A stretch of 64,000 nt of DNA. It comes from Symsagittifera roscoffensis (taxonomy: Eukaryota > Xenacoelomorpha > Acoela > Convolutidae). Positions 55,901-64,000 of the stretch are shown here, piece by piece. Under the pieces are notes generated by a model. It saw only the letters and a program-made list of their open reading frames with translations, ran no database searches and had not been told where the DNA came from. The translations under genes and the position numbers were made by a program. The first letter of the stretch is position 1; every line of letters starts with the position of its first letter. The stretch covers positions 62,606,386 through 62,670,385 of the forward strand of contig NC_087062.1 in assembly GCF_963678635.1 (NCBI RefSeq), in the 5' to 3' direction.

Positions 55901-57531
55901 ATAAAGATAACGCGTGTTTAGTCTTTAAAAAATCTTTAAAAGTCTTTAATATGTAAATTTAACATGGTAATGCAGTGCTCCAAGACATCAAGCTCTCCCA
56001 AAGCACTGTTTTGCCCGTATTTTGGCAAAATTTTCTGCGCCGCAGGCAAATTTTTGAAAAAACAGTCAAAAAAGCCGTTTTTGGGCACTTTGAAAAATTT
56101 TGACAAAAAAATTGCTTTTTTTTGGCGCGCGCTCCCCCTCAAAGTTAGTATATATTGGCGCCCAAGGCGCCTTTAGAAAAATTTTAGGGTCGTTCGGCCA
56201 AAAATGTATTCAAAGGGGGGACCCTTTGGGTCGGCAGAGGGTCGAATCCCTGAGGGGGGGGGGGGGGGGGGGGGGGAGCGTCCGCCCCCCCCCTAAATCC
56301 GCCCCTGGAAAGCAGATGTTGTTTTTCTGTTTTCACAGCGAAATAAAAATGTTATTTTTTTAATTCAGTTTTCTCAAATATTGTAAATTTTACCAAAAAA
56401 ATCATATTGATTTTTTCTTCATTTTTGTGTAATTTACTATTTATTTTGTAAATGCTCTTATTTCCAAAGCAGATGGTTTTTTTTCTGTTTTCACAGCAAA
56501 ATAAAAATGTTATTTCTTTGATCCAGTTTTCTCAAATAGTGTAAATTTAACCAAAAAAATGCAAATTGTTAATTTTTCTTGAAACTCAGAGAACTTCACA
56601 TGCACATATTTTTTTGAACTTCAAAAGTTGAAATTTTTCAAAAACGAGTCAGTATTTTTTCTGTTTCCTTTCCTTGATTGGCTCTTTACCAACTATCTGT
56701 TGGCTATGTTTTTAGATTAAGTTGCTCCTCACTTTCAATGGTCGGAACACAAACGTATTTTATTAAAGTAAATTAGTGAATTTGTTCCCCACGTGATAAT
56801 GGCATATTTGTGTTCCAGATTTGATAGATTACATGGCTATGGACGATCACGGCCTGTTTTATGCGAGTTGCCTGCGATGTTACTTTGCGGTTTTGATTGT
56901 GTCACAGCTTCTCTCAAACCTGGCAGCGCTTATCACCACCTCTCCAAAGATTGTCGACACCAAAAAGTCACTGAGCGCAATGCTATTTATCTACTCTCTG
57001 CTTTTACAGGTTCCCCAAGACTTCTTCGTATTAATTCTTCTTGTGCTATTTACATATCTTCTCAATCCGGTTCTCAGTGCAACAAAATTAGAAAATGTTG
57101 ATCAATTTTTTATCTGTAACATGTTTGCGAGAAGTGCATTTTTCGTCCTTGGTAATTGTAACTCTTTTACAACTATTGACATACAGGCTGCGTATACTGG
57201 TCTCAGTGACCATAACCTGGCAATGGTGGCTTTCCAGTTGTTTTTGGTTATGTTCTCTGGGCCTCTTATAATCTACTCTCAAATGAATGCAAATCCTGTC
57301 TTGATAAACATAGACAATAATACAAATACATCTTCAAATTGTGTGCTATTTTTGCTAACTTACCGATGTTGTACATGTGCTGTTGTGTTAACATGTAGCT
57401 GGTTTTTAAGATTTCACATAATGACTTGGACTGTCTTTTCGCCCAAAGTCATTTTTGAAATCGGCTGGGCTATTTTTGATTGTTTATTGGCCATAGTTTT
57501 TGCAGCGACGGCTGTAATAAAGTCTTTGTGA
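40926..57531 (+). CDS. PIGG: GPI ethanolamine phosphate transferase 2 (PIG-G), seven exons
   Basis: Exons by translation and GT-AG sites: 40926-41310, 46295-46906, 46982-47184, 47587-48023, 48104-48332, 49141-49420, 56819-57531. They add to 2,859 nt (952 aa), close to the usual PIG-G length of about 980. The protein is an ER multi-pass enzyme that adds ethanolamine phosphate to the second mannose of GPI precursors (family knowledge). Seen here: an N-terminal signal-anchor-like helix, then the alkaline-phosphatase-superfamily metal sites VVDGMRND (about 78), GDETWH (about 165), LDHIGH (about 220) and SDHGQADAGGHGG (about 269). Many membrane helices follow about residue 430. TPTVTMPRIKAIVTG is typical of PIG-G rather than PIG-N or PIG-O. 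The start could instead be 40893 in the same frame; a gtatgtaag...ttttag pair between them suggests a 5' UTR intron, so I prefer 40926. Introns 1 and 6 carry mobile elements. Confidence 0.9.
44360..45600. repeat. Diverged tandem array, about 150-190 bp per unit
   Basis: The phrase gtagt-gg-tctgtcagg-ta-tctcagg-gttgcgaatcttg-ctcc recurs near 44510, 44640, 44810, 45170, 45360 and 45550. It is followed each time by a gctcaaat...ttttcgagat-tgacgtttttt part. Units have diverged strongly, so the array is old. Confidence 0.7.
45701..46082. mobile_element. hAT-like MITE with 8-bp target duplication
   Basis: It begins CAGGGGCGGATGTAGG and ends CCTAAATCCGCCCTTG, inverted repeats of 16 bp with two mismatches. 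It is flanked by the perfect 8-bp duplication ggtcactt (45693-45700 and 46083-46090). An 8-bp duplication with CAGGGGCGGAT ends is typical of hAT. It has no transposase. A G run lies near the right end. Confidence 0.9.
49470..49887 (+). repeat. E3 5' LTR
   Basis: 418 bp. Its right edge is fixed by the primer-binding site starting with TGG at 49888. Confidence 0.93.
49821..49933. repeat. 30-bp perfect inverted repeat across the E3 LTR end
   Basis: 49821-49850 (aacagctcgcataacagtag...) and 49904-49933 are exact reverse complements, 53 bases apart. The left arm is in the LTR, the right arm directly follows the primer-binding site. The right arm supplies the ATG of the E3 ORF; RT coding begins right after it. 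Confidence 0.95.
49888..49905 (+). promoter_or_regulatory. E3 primer-binding site
   Basis: TGGTGATAGGAGTGGGAT lies directly after the LTR. Its complement has exact tRNA 3'-end geometry: five T-stem bases, seven acceptor bases TCCTATC, a discriminator A and CCA. The primer should be a tRNA beginning GATAGGA; I cannot name it. Confidence 0.75.
49922..53557 (+). CDS. E3 truncated Pol (RT C-half, RNase H, integrase) plus macro N-half
   Basis: 1,211 aa, open. RT begins at YKCLAQGLSKSVTGF; QFMDDI (about 41) replaces the usual [FY]xDD box. RNase H: LCDASYHGTGF near 190 and TDNRSL near 268. Integrase: the HHCC finger spans about 510-556 with CLTC; the core shows QIDIVGPL near 585, IADLGTTF near 642 and IGLVERSHG near 678, so the DDE residues are kept although DLG replaces DNG. 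A Pro/Ala/Val-rich linker spans about 914-970. From about 1130 comes the first half of a macro domain. The ORF stops in a T7 run where a single-base shift would continue the domain. The start ATG comes from an inverted LTR piece, so it is not the original start. Confidence 0.88.
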   Translation: MRAVAYKCLAQGLSKSVTGFSSFIRHYLDPCLAADLCTQFMDDIGSAVNNFDELIPTLSKIFECVRKSGLKLSPNKCEIGTQRMKFLGNIITPAGISPEQEKISTFLKKIKMPQTVKQVKRLIGFVQFFRNYMPSLGEKLIPFYRLLRKDIAFQTNEEHQKSLEVLKHDLIQATDITLRLPKPGLQYVILCDASYHGTGFVLMVEDYVKTDNKGEMKTYAPVSFGSRLFNTAQLKFSIYYKEFLALYFALDHFSHFIWGSSKPVIILTDNRSLTQFFQAKTIPPSVWNFLDRVMSFNIIIAHIPGKANYAADFLSRMQTDPSASLSLKLTDKIPVREIQIDTTAKVPDASLNLIHSMDDAFPEKKKIDDNLRAQLLELGLYENVMRELSSQEASATIQPQNFVRITRPIIAAVQHPDPADVFSDLNMSHEVLDLKNEQDKDNDIVEVKDWKRNEQVPNLTYENSRKKKYAKQFNRLIIDDEVLYRNFYDDTGHVKHKQYCLPKHLWNEVVYRLHNSRTGGHLGMTRTTEEFRKRFYLPGFTEFLTNTIKNCLTCLQLKRASAKYQIPPLQPISSLQCFPGDMMQIDIVGPLKSPVYKFVLTGIDVFSKYLFAAPLTNASADTVARELTKIFFMHSYIPKKIIADLGTTFTSELMHELTTLLEVQINHATLKHPQSIGLVERSHGPLKRILKLNTNEQWSDWHKYVPLATFIHNTSYSSSIGCCPSSIFHGREPTKPLDLRFSTKAMESVTAESDFVTAMQDAMLEKFKETKKNLISSYHKYRGYYDQKALAQPLTVESFCLLLNPLLTTQSDFGSKSMQVWIPLYRVEKVLTNSNYIIRKVGTNYTQCVHRIRLRPVDPQHQPEDLNPIDPTKFQTDPSLGKYRSEPGLFDENLPKLLDEIQPDNPDETDQPAAPARIRLSVPFGAPAVAAAPAPMPIPAAPIVVPLPVPVPVIPPPPDPPPIPGAVHVHELPLAELPAAPPMDIIDEQVTDRLTSNNSDPEGYNLDELFREPQPVVRRKAAAEARDRIHAQIRFSNDVRYHPIPSRPKQPRKYGLRTVDGHEVAPVTFIPRSTQKDNKANIRKKAEAANEDFPSRDSKRNIIMDSVKRAKQFTKQKDGPGSSKDSVNAIYEPNIFVGSGDVLQFPGSIAHCVSSDFQMAKGVAQQISSAYPCIKPTLKSIETPIVGSSVSVSLPWENKSIFNLVTKPQFF
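53311..53747 (+). CDS. E3 macro domain (OARD1/TARG1-like), split by one-base shift
   Basis: The first half lies in the Pol frame: GDVLQFPGSIAHCVSSDFQM, then SIFNLVTK. The second half is in another frame, from 53557 to a TGA at 53745-53747: PTYYDLSRSLNCMKQQLLQ, then MPKIGCGLDKL. These match the ADP-ribose-binding macro fold: A-H-C-[VI]-S-x-D-x-x-M, and I-G-C-G-L-D whose Asp is catalytic in TARG1 (family knowledge). The split falls in a run of seven T; six would keep the frame. In ORF context it is the C-terminal domain of Pol or a separately cleaved protein. Possible role: removing ADP-ribose from element or host proteins (inference). Confidence 0.85.
53748..55424 (+). other. E3 3' internal region without recognised gene
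   Basis: About 1.7 kb, A-rich on the + strand. The phrase aggcaggaagtcg-ctcactag-agatcaa recurs near 53996 and 54167, so part of it is a diverged repeat. The longest + frame is 82 codons (54831-55079) and basic. No Env-like ORF is seen. Confidence 0.5.
55425..55842 (+). repeat. E3 3' LTR
   Basis: 418 bp, one difference from the 5' copy. No clear polypurine tract precedes it. Confidence 0.93.
55975..56307. mobile_element. Second hAT-like MITE copy, left end missing
   Basis: It shares ttctgcgccgcaggcaa, the gcgcgcgctccc...ttagtatatattggcgcc block and the end cctaaatccgcccctg with the intron 1 MITE. The CAGGGG left end is not present. Near its right end is an uninterrupted run of 23 G (56254-56276). 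Confidence 0.85.
56309..56560. repeat. 157-bp direct repeat next to the MITE copy
   Basis: aaagcagatg...tttttctgttttcacagc-aaataaaaatgttattt occurs at 56309 and again at 56466. The first copy begins exactly where the MITE ends. Confidence 0.75.
57516..57521 (+). terminator. PIGG poly(A) signal candidate overlapping the last codons
   Basis: AATAAA lies within the last codons of PIGG, eight bases before the TGA ends. It would put cleavage close after the stop and leave room for the next gene. Confidence 0.4.
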
Positions 57532-57701
57532 AGAATGAATGAAAGGCAACAAGTCCTTTTGAAGGCGAAACTATGCAGAACCTATTTAAAACTCTCACAA
57601 GGAATATCGAATTTTTAATTCAAAATTTTCCAAATAGTTATTGAACTGAACTTTTGAGAGGCATTTTGTCAAAATAGAGCAGTCTTCAATTTTAAGACAT
57701 A

Positions 57702-57736
57702 ACCCACATAACTTCAAGTCTTCAAGTTATGTGGGT
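57702..57736. other. Intercistronic hairpin between PIGG and SLIRP-like gene
   Basis: The arms acccacataactt (57702-57714) and aagttatgtgggt (57724-57736) are perfect complements with a nine-base loop. It sits 41 bases before the SLIRP-like ATG and could act in RNA processing. Confidence 0.7.
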
Positions 57737-57777
57737 GAGTTATTTAGAAAAAATGAACGATTTGGCTGATATTTCAG

Positions 57778-58245
57778 ATGTCTTTGAAAGTGTTCTTTTA
57801 CAATTTGCCTCGTACCACTGGAATCGGCCAGCTGCATCAACATTTTTCCAAATTTGGGCGAATGAATCAAATCAAGCTAAGATATAGAAAAGACACAGGT
57901 CTGCCCGAATCCTATGGATTTATTTCAGTTTTACAAAGATCTACATTGAATAAAATCTTAGAGCACGGACACCATGAAATAGATGGTACTAAAATTGGCT
58001 TGCGTTTTGAAAACCCTAAGTTGGAGCAAGTCTACAAATCATGGCAAAGTAGAGTAAGAAGCAACTTCTACCAAGGCAAGATTGATGAGCCGGTGAGCGG
58101 ACCAATAGCGCCTGCGTTCAGAGTAAGCGGCATGGGCTCCTTCAAAGACATGTATTTCAAGATCACAGGCGATCAATTTGTACCAGGTGAGATTCAAGAG
58201 AGAAATAACTTCGAACGTTCTTTAAAGCAGAGTTATAAAACTTGA
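57778..58245 (+). CDS. SLIRP: SLIRP-like RRM protein, 155 aa
   Basis: A single RRM at residues about 3-80: RNP2 VFFYNLP and RNP1 SYGFISV, with IGQLHQHFSKFG and HEIDGTKIGLRFENPK in the order and spacing of SLIRP. SLIRP binds mitochondrial mRNAs with LRPPRC (family knowledge). The C-terminal 75 residues are not part of the RRM. The ATG follows the splice acceptor gatatttcag directly, so the mRNA starts at a cis- or trans-spliced exon edge. It lies 246 nt after PIGG on the same strand. The RRM is certain; SLIRP is the best match rather than another small RRM protein. Confidence 0.75.
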   Translation: MSLKVFFYNLPRTTGIGQLHQHFSKFGRMNQIKLRYRKDTGLPESYGFISVLQRSTLNKILEHGHHEIDGTKIGLRFENPKLEQVYKSWQSRVRSNFYQGKIDEPVSGPIAPAFRVSGMGSFKDMYFKITGDQFVPGEIQERNNFERSLKQSYKT

Positions 58246-58850
58246 CTCTTAATTGCGAAAAAGTAGTTGATATTTGCGCATATCTGGGGCATTCCTTTTT
58301 TTTTTAAATTCGACGTAGTGAAGACTTTTACGTATGTCTCGATAATTTTTTAAATTTTTTTTAGGAAAAGTCTTAGAACTTTTCGCGCTCAAATTTGTTT
58401 TTTCAATGTTTGACTTTGATTTCTTACTTCAGTTCATTTCCCTTGTCAAACTCCACTATCGAACAGCAAAAAAGGATAGTTCACAAAAAAGTGATCGAAT
58501 TCTTATTGCGAAAGTGGATTTTAATAGCGGAATTAAATCTTTACCTATTAATCCATGTTTCTAAATTCGAGTGACTTAAACGCTTCCGATTAGGAAGCGT
58601 TAGCAAATGGGAATATAGATTTTTATCGGGTTAACAACTAGAGGCTGTTTCAAAGAAACAGTTCTTTTTGAAAACGCTTTAACGGAAGATAAAGAGACAA
58701 TTTTTCTGCAAATGAAAGACATCAGTAGGAATCTTTTATAACTGCTGAAATTGTAAAATTGGAAATCTGCGCCATTTTTTGCGACACAAACTTTTGATCT
58801 TTTATTCAAGTTTTTCAATGAATCCTTAACAATTTTGGGCCGTTATCGTA
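58246..58850. other. Intergenic, nothing recognised
   Basis: A/T-rich sequence after the SLIRP-like stop. No clear gene or repeat. Confidence 0.5.
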
Positions 58851-58854
58851 CTGC

Positions 58855-58985
58855 TAGCATCTTCGACTGTTTGAAGAGTTCCTGAACGCTTCGTCGGTTA
58901 GCGCATTGTACGTGTTTCATCAAGTGATCACATATCTAAAAATCGAGGGGTTTAAGATCCGGAATTTGGGGTGGCCAGGGTATAC
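58855..58985 (-). pseudogene. mariner/Tc1-type transposase C-terminal scrap
   Basis: On the - strand the frame reads WPPQIPDLKPLDF, a stop, then ICDHLMKHVQCANRRSVQELFKQSK. This is the last catalytic block (W-P-x-x-x-P-D-L-x-P-x-D-[FY]) and following helix of mariner-like transposases. Only about 40 codons remain. Confidence 0.6.
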
Positions 58986-60640
58986 GGGCTTCGCCGACTT
59001 ATAATTCTGTCGTCTCTTACGGGCTTCAGTTGGGCTTAGATAAATTGAGAATAAACAAATTACCTATTTTTTTCTTCAACTGGGAAACCTTTTCGCTGTT
59101 TTCATTAGCGTACGAAAATTTTTTAAAAGAAATGTGTAGCTTGAAAACGTGAAGCAGTTGGAAAAATGCGGGTATTTTTAATCACGTTGATTTCACCAAT
59201 GCAGCTTTTAAATCACATTTTCGTCAGTTTTGCAGGTTTTTTCCAATTTTTGAAGTCACGGATCAACGGTTATGAATTGACAAGCTTTTATAAAATTGAA
59301 GTTTATTTGAAACACCTTGTAGTAATACAAAATCAGTTGAAAAACTTACGATGCTGCTAAGCTCCTGACATGCTCAATTTCATGAAAATTTAGTTTCAAC
59401 TGTTGAGTACTGGTTACTACTGGTACATTTTATATCTAGAACTCAAAACATTGTGTGTATAATTATAGAGCTTCGATATTAATTTTTTGCGGATGGTCAT
59501 TGCGGCTTCGTGGTTGTCGATGATGCTCTGTCGGTTTGTTTTCCAAATTATGCAGTTCGCTCTGCATACGGTACTTATTAGCTATCGTGGATCTTATATG
59601 GCTGTTACATCCGATTTTTTCAATGTGATTTTTGAAAACTGAAAATTTTGGGCTGAGTTTCACCTTATTGGCTGTCGGCTTTAATTCTGTCGGCTTATTT
59701 ACAGAATTTTTTTTCTTTAAAGGGCCAATAGTACTTGTGATCGCCCATTTTTTTATTAACTCTGGTGCCAACTTCGAATGACTAGTGTTAGCTTGGACCT
59801 TCTTCTAAAAATAAGTGAATTCAAACACAACAAAAAATAATTGTTTTTTGAATTTTTTTACCACTGCGTAACAGCATTCGAAGGTCTGTTTGCTAATTTT
59901 AGAGTCTCATGGTGCTGTCATCCCATAATTGTTGTATCGCAAGTGGTGCGAAGCCCAGCCTCGCCTCCGTGTCATAAAAGTGTCAGTCATAACGTTACGT
60001 GGAAACTAAAAGCGCTTTAGGGCTACATATTTTTACTTTGAAGTTCGAAAGTCAATTTTTTCTTCAAAATAAGCTTTTCTGTTGCATTCACTGACTCTTT
60101 TTCAATTGTCTGTTGGCTATATTTGATTGTCTAAGTGTTATTGATTGTAGTGAGTTTTCATTAATCAAGGACGCGTCGTTTCTTTGTTTCTCGAAAATGT
60201 CTTAAATTTTATTCATGCCCAATTTATACTCTGGCGGCTTCGTAAAAGTACACTCAAAAAAGAAATATCTTGAGATTTCATGTAATTGATTCTTTCAAAG
60301 CAGCTTGTTCCTAAAACCGTGGATGGGTTTAAAAATCTATGTATGCGAAAATTTTTGATTAATTATCTTCTATCCTTCTTTTTTATTCTGGTTAGTGTGC
60401 TACGATATCGGAAAAAATTTTGGGACAATTCTACGCCTGGGTCTTAGAATTGTTTTTTTCCCCAATTGTCCAAAACGCTCTTAGCGAAGTTTTTTTGCCT
60501 CCACTTGCTTTTTTCTGACTAAAGATCTGGTACCAGATGCCTATGGCGTGGACCATAATATCATGGGCTTTATGAAAATATATTTTTGCAGTGTTAATGA
60601 TGATTTTACTCGTTCGTTTTTAACGTCTAACTACTAGTCT
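58986..60640. other. Intergenic, no recognised gene
   Basis: A/T-rich, with several T runs. Short open frames (for example 59463-59771 on the - strand) have no recognisable domain. Confidence 0.45.
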
Positions 60641-60904
60641 AGAAATTTTGCATTGGCCGTATTCGTGCTTGCAAGGTTTCTTTTGCTTCAAGCGAGTGCG
60701 TACATTGATAAAGTTACCCTATGTCCAATCAAAATGTGTTGTTGATAAAGTTACCCTTTATCAACACAAGCAATGGCAAGACGGAGACCTGGATGGCCTA
60801 TGTAAGAAAGGGAAAGCGCTGCAAATGCGCATGACAAAAGGAAATAGAAGAAAAACTGAAACTGAAGCACAACAGTTCAATAAACTAATGAATACTGGTA
60901 AAAT

Positions 60905-63306
60905 ATGAAGCGCAATAGCAAAATTAACGGACACATCCAAAGGCGTTCTGTCGCTCGACGAGATCGTCAAAGGTAAGACAGTAGAACAGGCTCTTATAGA
61001 GAAGCACCCACCATCTGAACCAAATGATTAGAACTATATTACACCAGTCTCAAATGAAACAATTCCCTTCCATCGATATTTGATCAGATAAACGGTCAAC
61101 ATATCAAGAAAGCAGCCATGAGAATGCATGGATCTCATGGACCATCTAGCCTTGATGCAAATGAATGGAGACGAGTTTTAACACAATTCGGGCAACAATT
61201 AATGGAGATTTCAAAAACAATTGCTAAATTTGTTAGAAAATTGGCTACCGAAGAACTAAATCCAGAACTAACGGAACCATATAACGCATGAAGAGTAATC
61301 CACTTAGATAAAAATCCAGGAGTAAGACCCAGTAGATTAATCCCCTTAGATAAAAATCCAGGAGTAAGACCCATAGGCATAGGAGACGTTATGCGTAGGA
61401 TAATAGGACGAACAATAACCAAATGCCTAAAAAACGAACTCATGTCTCTCGGTTTAAACTATCATTTCTGTCTTGGACAAAAATGTGGCATTGAATATGC
61501 GATTCAAACGCTAAGAGATCAATACAGAAAAACCTCCGCCGATGCTGTTTTATTGATAGATGCCGAAAACGCTTTCAACTCGCTAAATCGAAAGCTGGCA
61601 TTCAAAAACATCGAAAATACCTGCCCATCTCTTTTAACCGCGATTAAAAACTCCTACTCCAATCCATTTAAACTGTTCGTTAACAAAAAAACCATCTACT
61701 CTCAAGAAGGGACAACCCAGGGGGACCCACTAGCAATGGCCATGTACGGTCTAGCCATAATACCCCTCGTAAAATTTTTATCAGTAGACAACGTAACCCA
61801 GAAATGGTACACAGACGACGGAAACGCAGTCGGTAATTCAAGCAATCTACGAACCGTCCTCGATAAAATTGTATCACTAGGTAAATTTTTTGGCTACCAT
61901 GTTAAAGCATCCAAATGCCAACTCATTGTCAAAGATGAAAACCTCGGTGAAGCTCAGAAAATCTTCGAAAATACAGGAATCACTATAAAGGCAGGCGCCC
62001 GAGTGCTTTGTTCAGTTATAGGAACAGAATCTGAATGTAAAAAGTTCCTCGAATTTCAACAGACTGAGCAAATCAAAATTAAAAAAAAAAAATTAACGAA
62101 AATCGCTTAAACTTCCCCCCAAAATGTTTATGCCTGCTATACTAAAGGAGTTCAAGAAAAACTTTCATTTCTTACCAGGACAGCGCCTAACACTTTGGAA
62201 AACTTAGAAGTATGTGAAAAGATTATCAAAGAACAATTAATACCTAACCTAATCGGTAAAGACACATTGAACCCCCAGTTCCGTGAGATATCTTCCTTAC
62301 TCCTTAAATTGGGCGGCCTTAACATCAAGCTGCCATCTGATCATGAAAGCTATATAGAATGGTCTAAGGAAACATCACTAGCACTGGAATCTCAAGATCC
62401 TGTTACAGCCATAACACAGCAAGAAAAAATATGTACGAAAGTTAAAAAATTGAAAACTGATAGAACAAACCGGAAGAAAACAAACCTCATGAATTCCTTA
62501 GATGAAACAGATAAATACGCAATCGACCTGGCCTCTGAAAAGGAAGCCTCTAACTGGCTCAACGCTTTACCATTGAACAGATATAACTTCAACCTGAATA
62601 AATCAGAATTCAGAGGTGGTATTTACTTAAGATACGTATGGGAACCGACCAAAACCCCACTCACATGTGCATATGGTGCTAATTTTAACTTGAAACATGA
62701 GCTACACTATGCAAAAGGCGGTTACACACACATAAGACACAATGAAATCAGAGAGACATTCGCCAAGCTCATGAACGAGGTTTGCCATGACGTCGAGATT
62801 GAGCCGAAACTTGAGCCGTTGCAAGGCGAAAGCTTTGTCAACAATTCAACTACAACTGAAGATGAGGCACGACTTGACATTAAGGCAAACAGACTCGGGA
62901 GTTCACGATTTAGCCGCGCTTTCTTTGATGTGAAAATTTTCAACCCCCATGCCAAAACATCGCGAAAACTGCATAAAGACGCATATAAATATCACGAAAC
63001 GCCGAAGAACTCCAAATATCAGCAAAGAATTTTAAACGTGGAGCAGAGTAGCTTTTGCACGTTAATTTTTGGATGCACCGGTGGCGCTGCTCCAAAGACA
63101 CGCGGACGATGCAACGATTAGCCGAAAAAGTAAGTGAAAAAAGACAAGAAAGCTACCTACAATCGATAAATTACATAAGAACTAAAATAAGCTTCGCGCT
63201 CCTGAGGAGCTCTATACTATTTATAATGGGGTGCAGATCGCTGCGCAAAGTTCAATTTATTGACAACTCTATTAGCACTATTGTAGAGGAAGGAAGGCTA
63301 AGATAA
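60905..63306 (+). pseudogene. Degenerate RT plus nuclease-like element
   Basis: An upstream frame in pieces from 60905 (KAAMRMHGSHGPSSLD near 61105) leads into RT at 61290-62090: DKNPGVRPIG, AFNSLNRKLAF, EGTTQGDPLAMAMYGLAI and YTDDGN as the polymerase box. After a shift near 62080 a frame (62195-63121) holds HIRHNEIRETF, EIEPKLEPLQGE, DEARLDIKAN and AFFDVKIFNPHA. The E...D...D-x-K order resembles a PD-(D/E)XK nuclease. After another shift a last piece runs to 63304. A TGA at 61288, shifts and a 42-bp duplication show it is dead. Its subfamily is not certain. Confidence 0.75.
61303..61386. repeat. 42-bp in-frame tandem duplication in the RT frame
   Basis: cttagataaaaatccagg... is repeated with a 42-bp period (starts at 61303 and 61345) and codes LDKNPGVRP twice. 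Confidence 0.85.
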
Positions 63307-64000
63307 ATTAACTTTACGATTGCAATTTGTCAGAGTAAAATTATCTGTCGAATTCTGGTGAACCGAGCGAGTACAGAGGCATGTGAGAGGCAAGTATAGC
63401 TTTTTTCGTTGTTTCTCTTGTAGCAATTTAGAAAAGGCCTATGTGATCAATCCCTGTGTTTTGAACGGGACTGAATCATCAGATGGATCGTCGAATCGAT
63501 TTGGCGGCAAGTCAGCCGTTACTAGATGTAACCCTCTGCAGAAAGCAATCGTTCTGAGTGGATAACGGAGCCCAATGATGACAAAACTTTTTTGCATTTA
63601 GTTGCGAACATACTGTGCCGTGATGCATAAAATGGCATTGAGCGCTCTCGATCATCATGCGCACAATAGGTTCTTATGCGTTCAGGATTTTTGGATGCTT
63701 TGTTGCGTTTGATAGAGGTGAGTTCCTTAGTCGTCATCGCGCGCGAATAATATTGTTTTCGAGAAAAGACGAGAACTGTTTTAGTCTGTATTTGTTGTCA
63801 ATTTTCTTTTCTGTCGTCGAGAAAAGGGGGAACTGTTGTTGTATGTTTTTTTTGTCAACTTGCTGCTTGGTTTGTGGGTTGCTAATAAAGGATAAGCTTG
63901 TCTTATTCCTGGTCTTCCATAGTTGCTGAACGTTTCCCGTTTCCTTTAACGCATGGTTTAAAATTACAACGCGAGCCTTGATCAAAACTAATCGAAACCC
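63307..64000. other. Right edge, nothing firmly recognised
   Basis: A phrase cgagaaaag--g-gaactgtt recurs near 63759 and 63818, the second in a purine tract, followed by aataaagg near 63886. This could be the edge of another LTR, but no partner is in the window. Confidence 0.3.

Larger units (their letters stand above)
49421..56818 (+). other. PIGG intron 6, swollen by insertions
   Basis: Donor gtgagtg at 49421 and acceptor ttccag ending at 56818; joining them restores a Lys-Ile-Asp codon run. Of 7,398 bp, 6,373 are element E3 and about 330 an hAT-like copy. Without E3 the intron would be about 1 kb. Confidence 0.85.

Noticed and set aside
57151-57196. Possible short intron (gtaattg...tacag) in PIGG exon 7
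   Set aside because: The uninterrupted reading keeps a GN-x-N-x-x-TIDI-x-A stretch typical of PIG-G, so splicing it out would remove conserved sequence.
1-64000. CRISPR arrays, prokaryotic operons, rRNA or tRNA genes
   Set aside because: No spacer-like arrays, ribosome-binding-site patterns or complete cloverleaf sequences were seen. The tRNA-like strings at 35186 and 49888 are primer-binding sites, not genes.

Overview
The window is a piece of an invertebrate animal genome. It carries spliced metazoan-type genes with T-rich 3' splice sites (tttcag, ttttag) and is crowded with retroelements. Two host genes lie head-to-tail on the + strand. The first is a seven-exon PIGG orthologue (GPI ethanolamine phosphate transferase 2, 40926-57531, 952 codons by my splice model). 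The second is a SLIRP-like RRM protein (57778-58245), which starts only 246 nt after the PIGG stop and directly behind a splice acceptor. Close spacing plus an acceptor abutting the ATG fits a trans-spliced, operon-forming lineage such as nematodes. That placement is inference.

Layout. Positions 1-16729 and 35618-about 38160 are two halves of one old, heavily mutated Ty3/Gypsy element on the + strand (E1): a minisatellite leader, Gag with zinc knuckle, protease, RT, RNase H, integrase, then a macro-like domain, two SGNH-hydrolase-like modules and several ORFs I cannot identify. Positions 16730-35613 are a second, young LTR element on the - strand (E2, 18,884 bp). It was inserted into an E1 reading frame with a 4-bp target duplication; its 408-bp LTRs differ at one base. 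E2 has an intact 2,740-aa Gag-Pol, a 155-aa leader ORF, two small hydrophobic ORFs, a 378-codon ORF without any ATG, an 866-aa membrane-glycoprotein-like ORF and a 597-aa ORF. Neighbouring ORFs touch or overlap. 38161-40870 holds the possible 3' LTR of E1 and a chimera of two non-LTR-type retroelement fragments.

Inside PIGG, intron 1 (about 5 kb) has a diverged tandem array and an hAT-like MITE with a perfect 8-bp target duplication. Intron 6 (7.4 kb) has a third LTR element on the + strand (E3, 49470-55842) with 418-bp LTRs differing at one base. E3 has lost gag, protease and half of RT, carries a 30-bp perfect inverted repeat next to its primer-binding site, and ends its Pol ORF in an OARD1/TARG1-like macro domain. 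A second hAT-like copy follows. After SLIRP come a mariner/Tc1 transposase scrap (about 58.9 kb) and a degenerate RT plus nuclease-like element (60.9-63.3 kb).

The main novelty candidates are: (i) macro domains at the 3' end of pol in two unrelated Gypsy elements in one window; (ii) SGNH-like modules in E1; (iii) the compact, multi-ORF, virus-like coding plan of E2, including a long ORF with no initiation codon. All family calls were made by eye from motifs; no database search was run.
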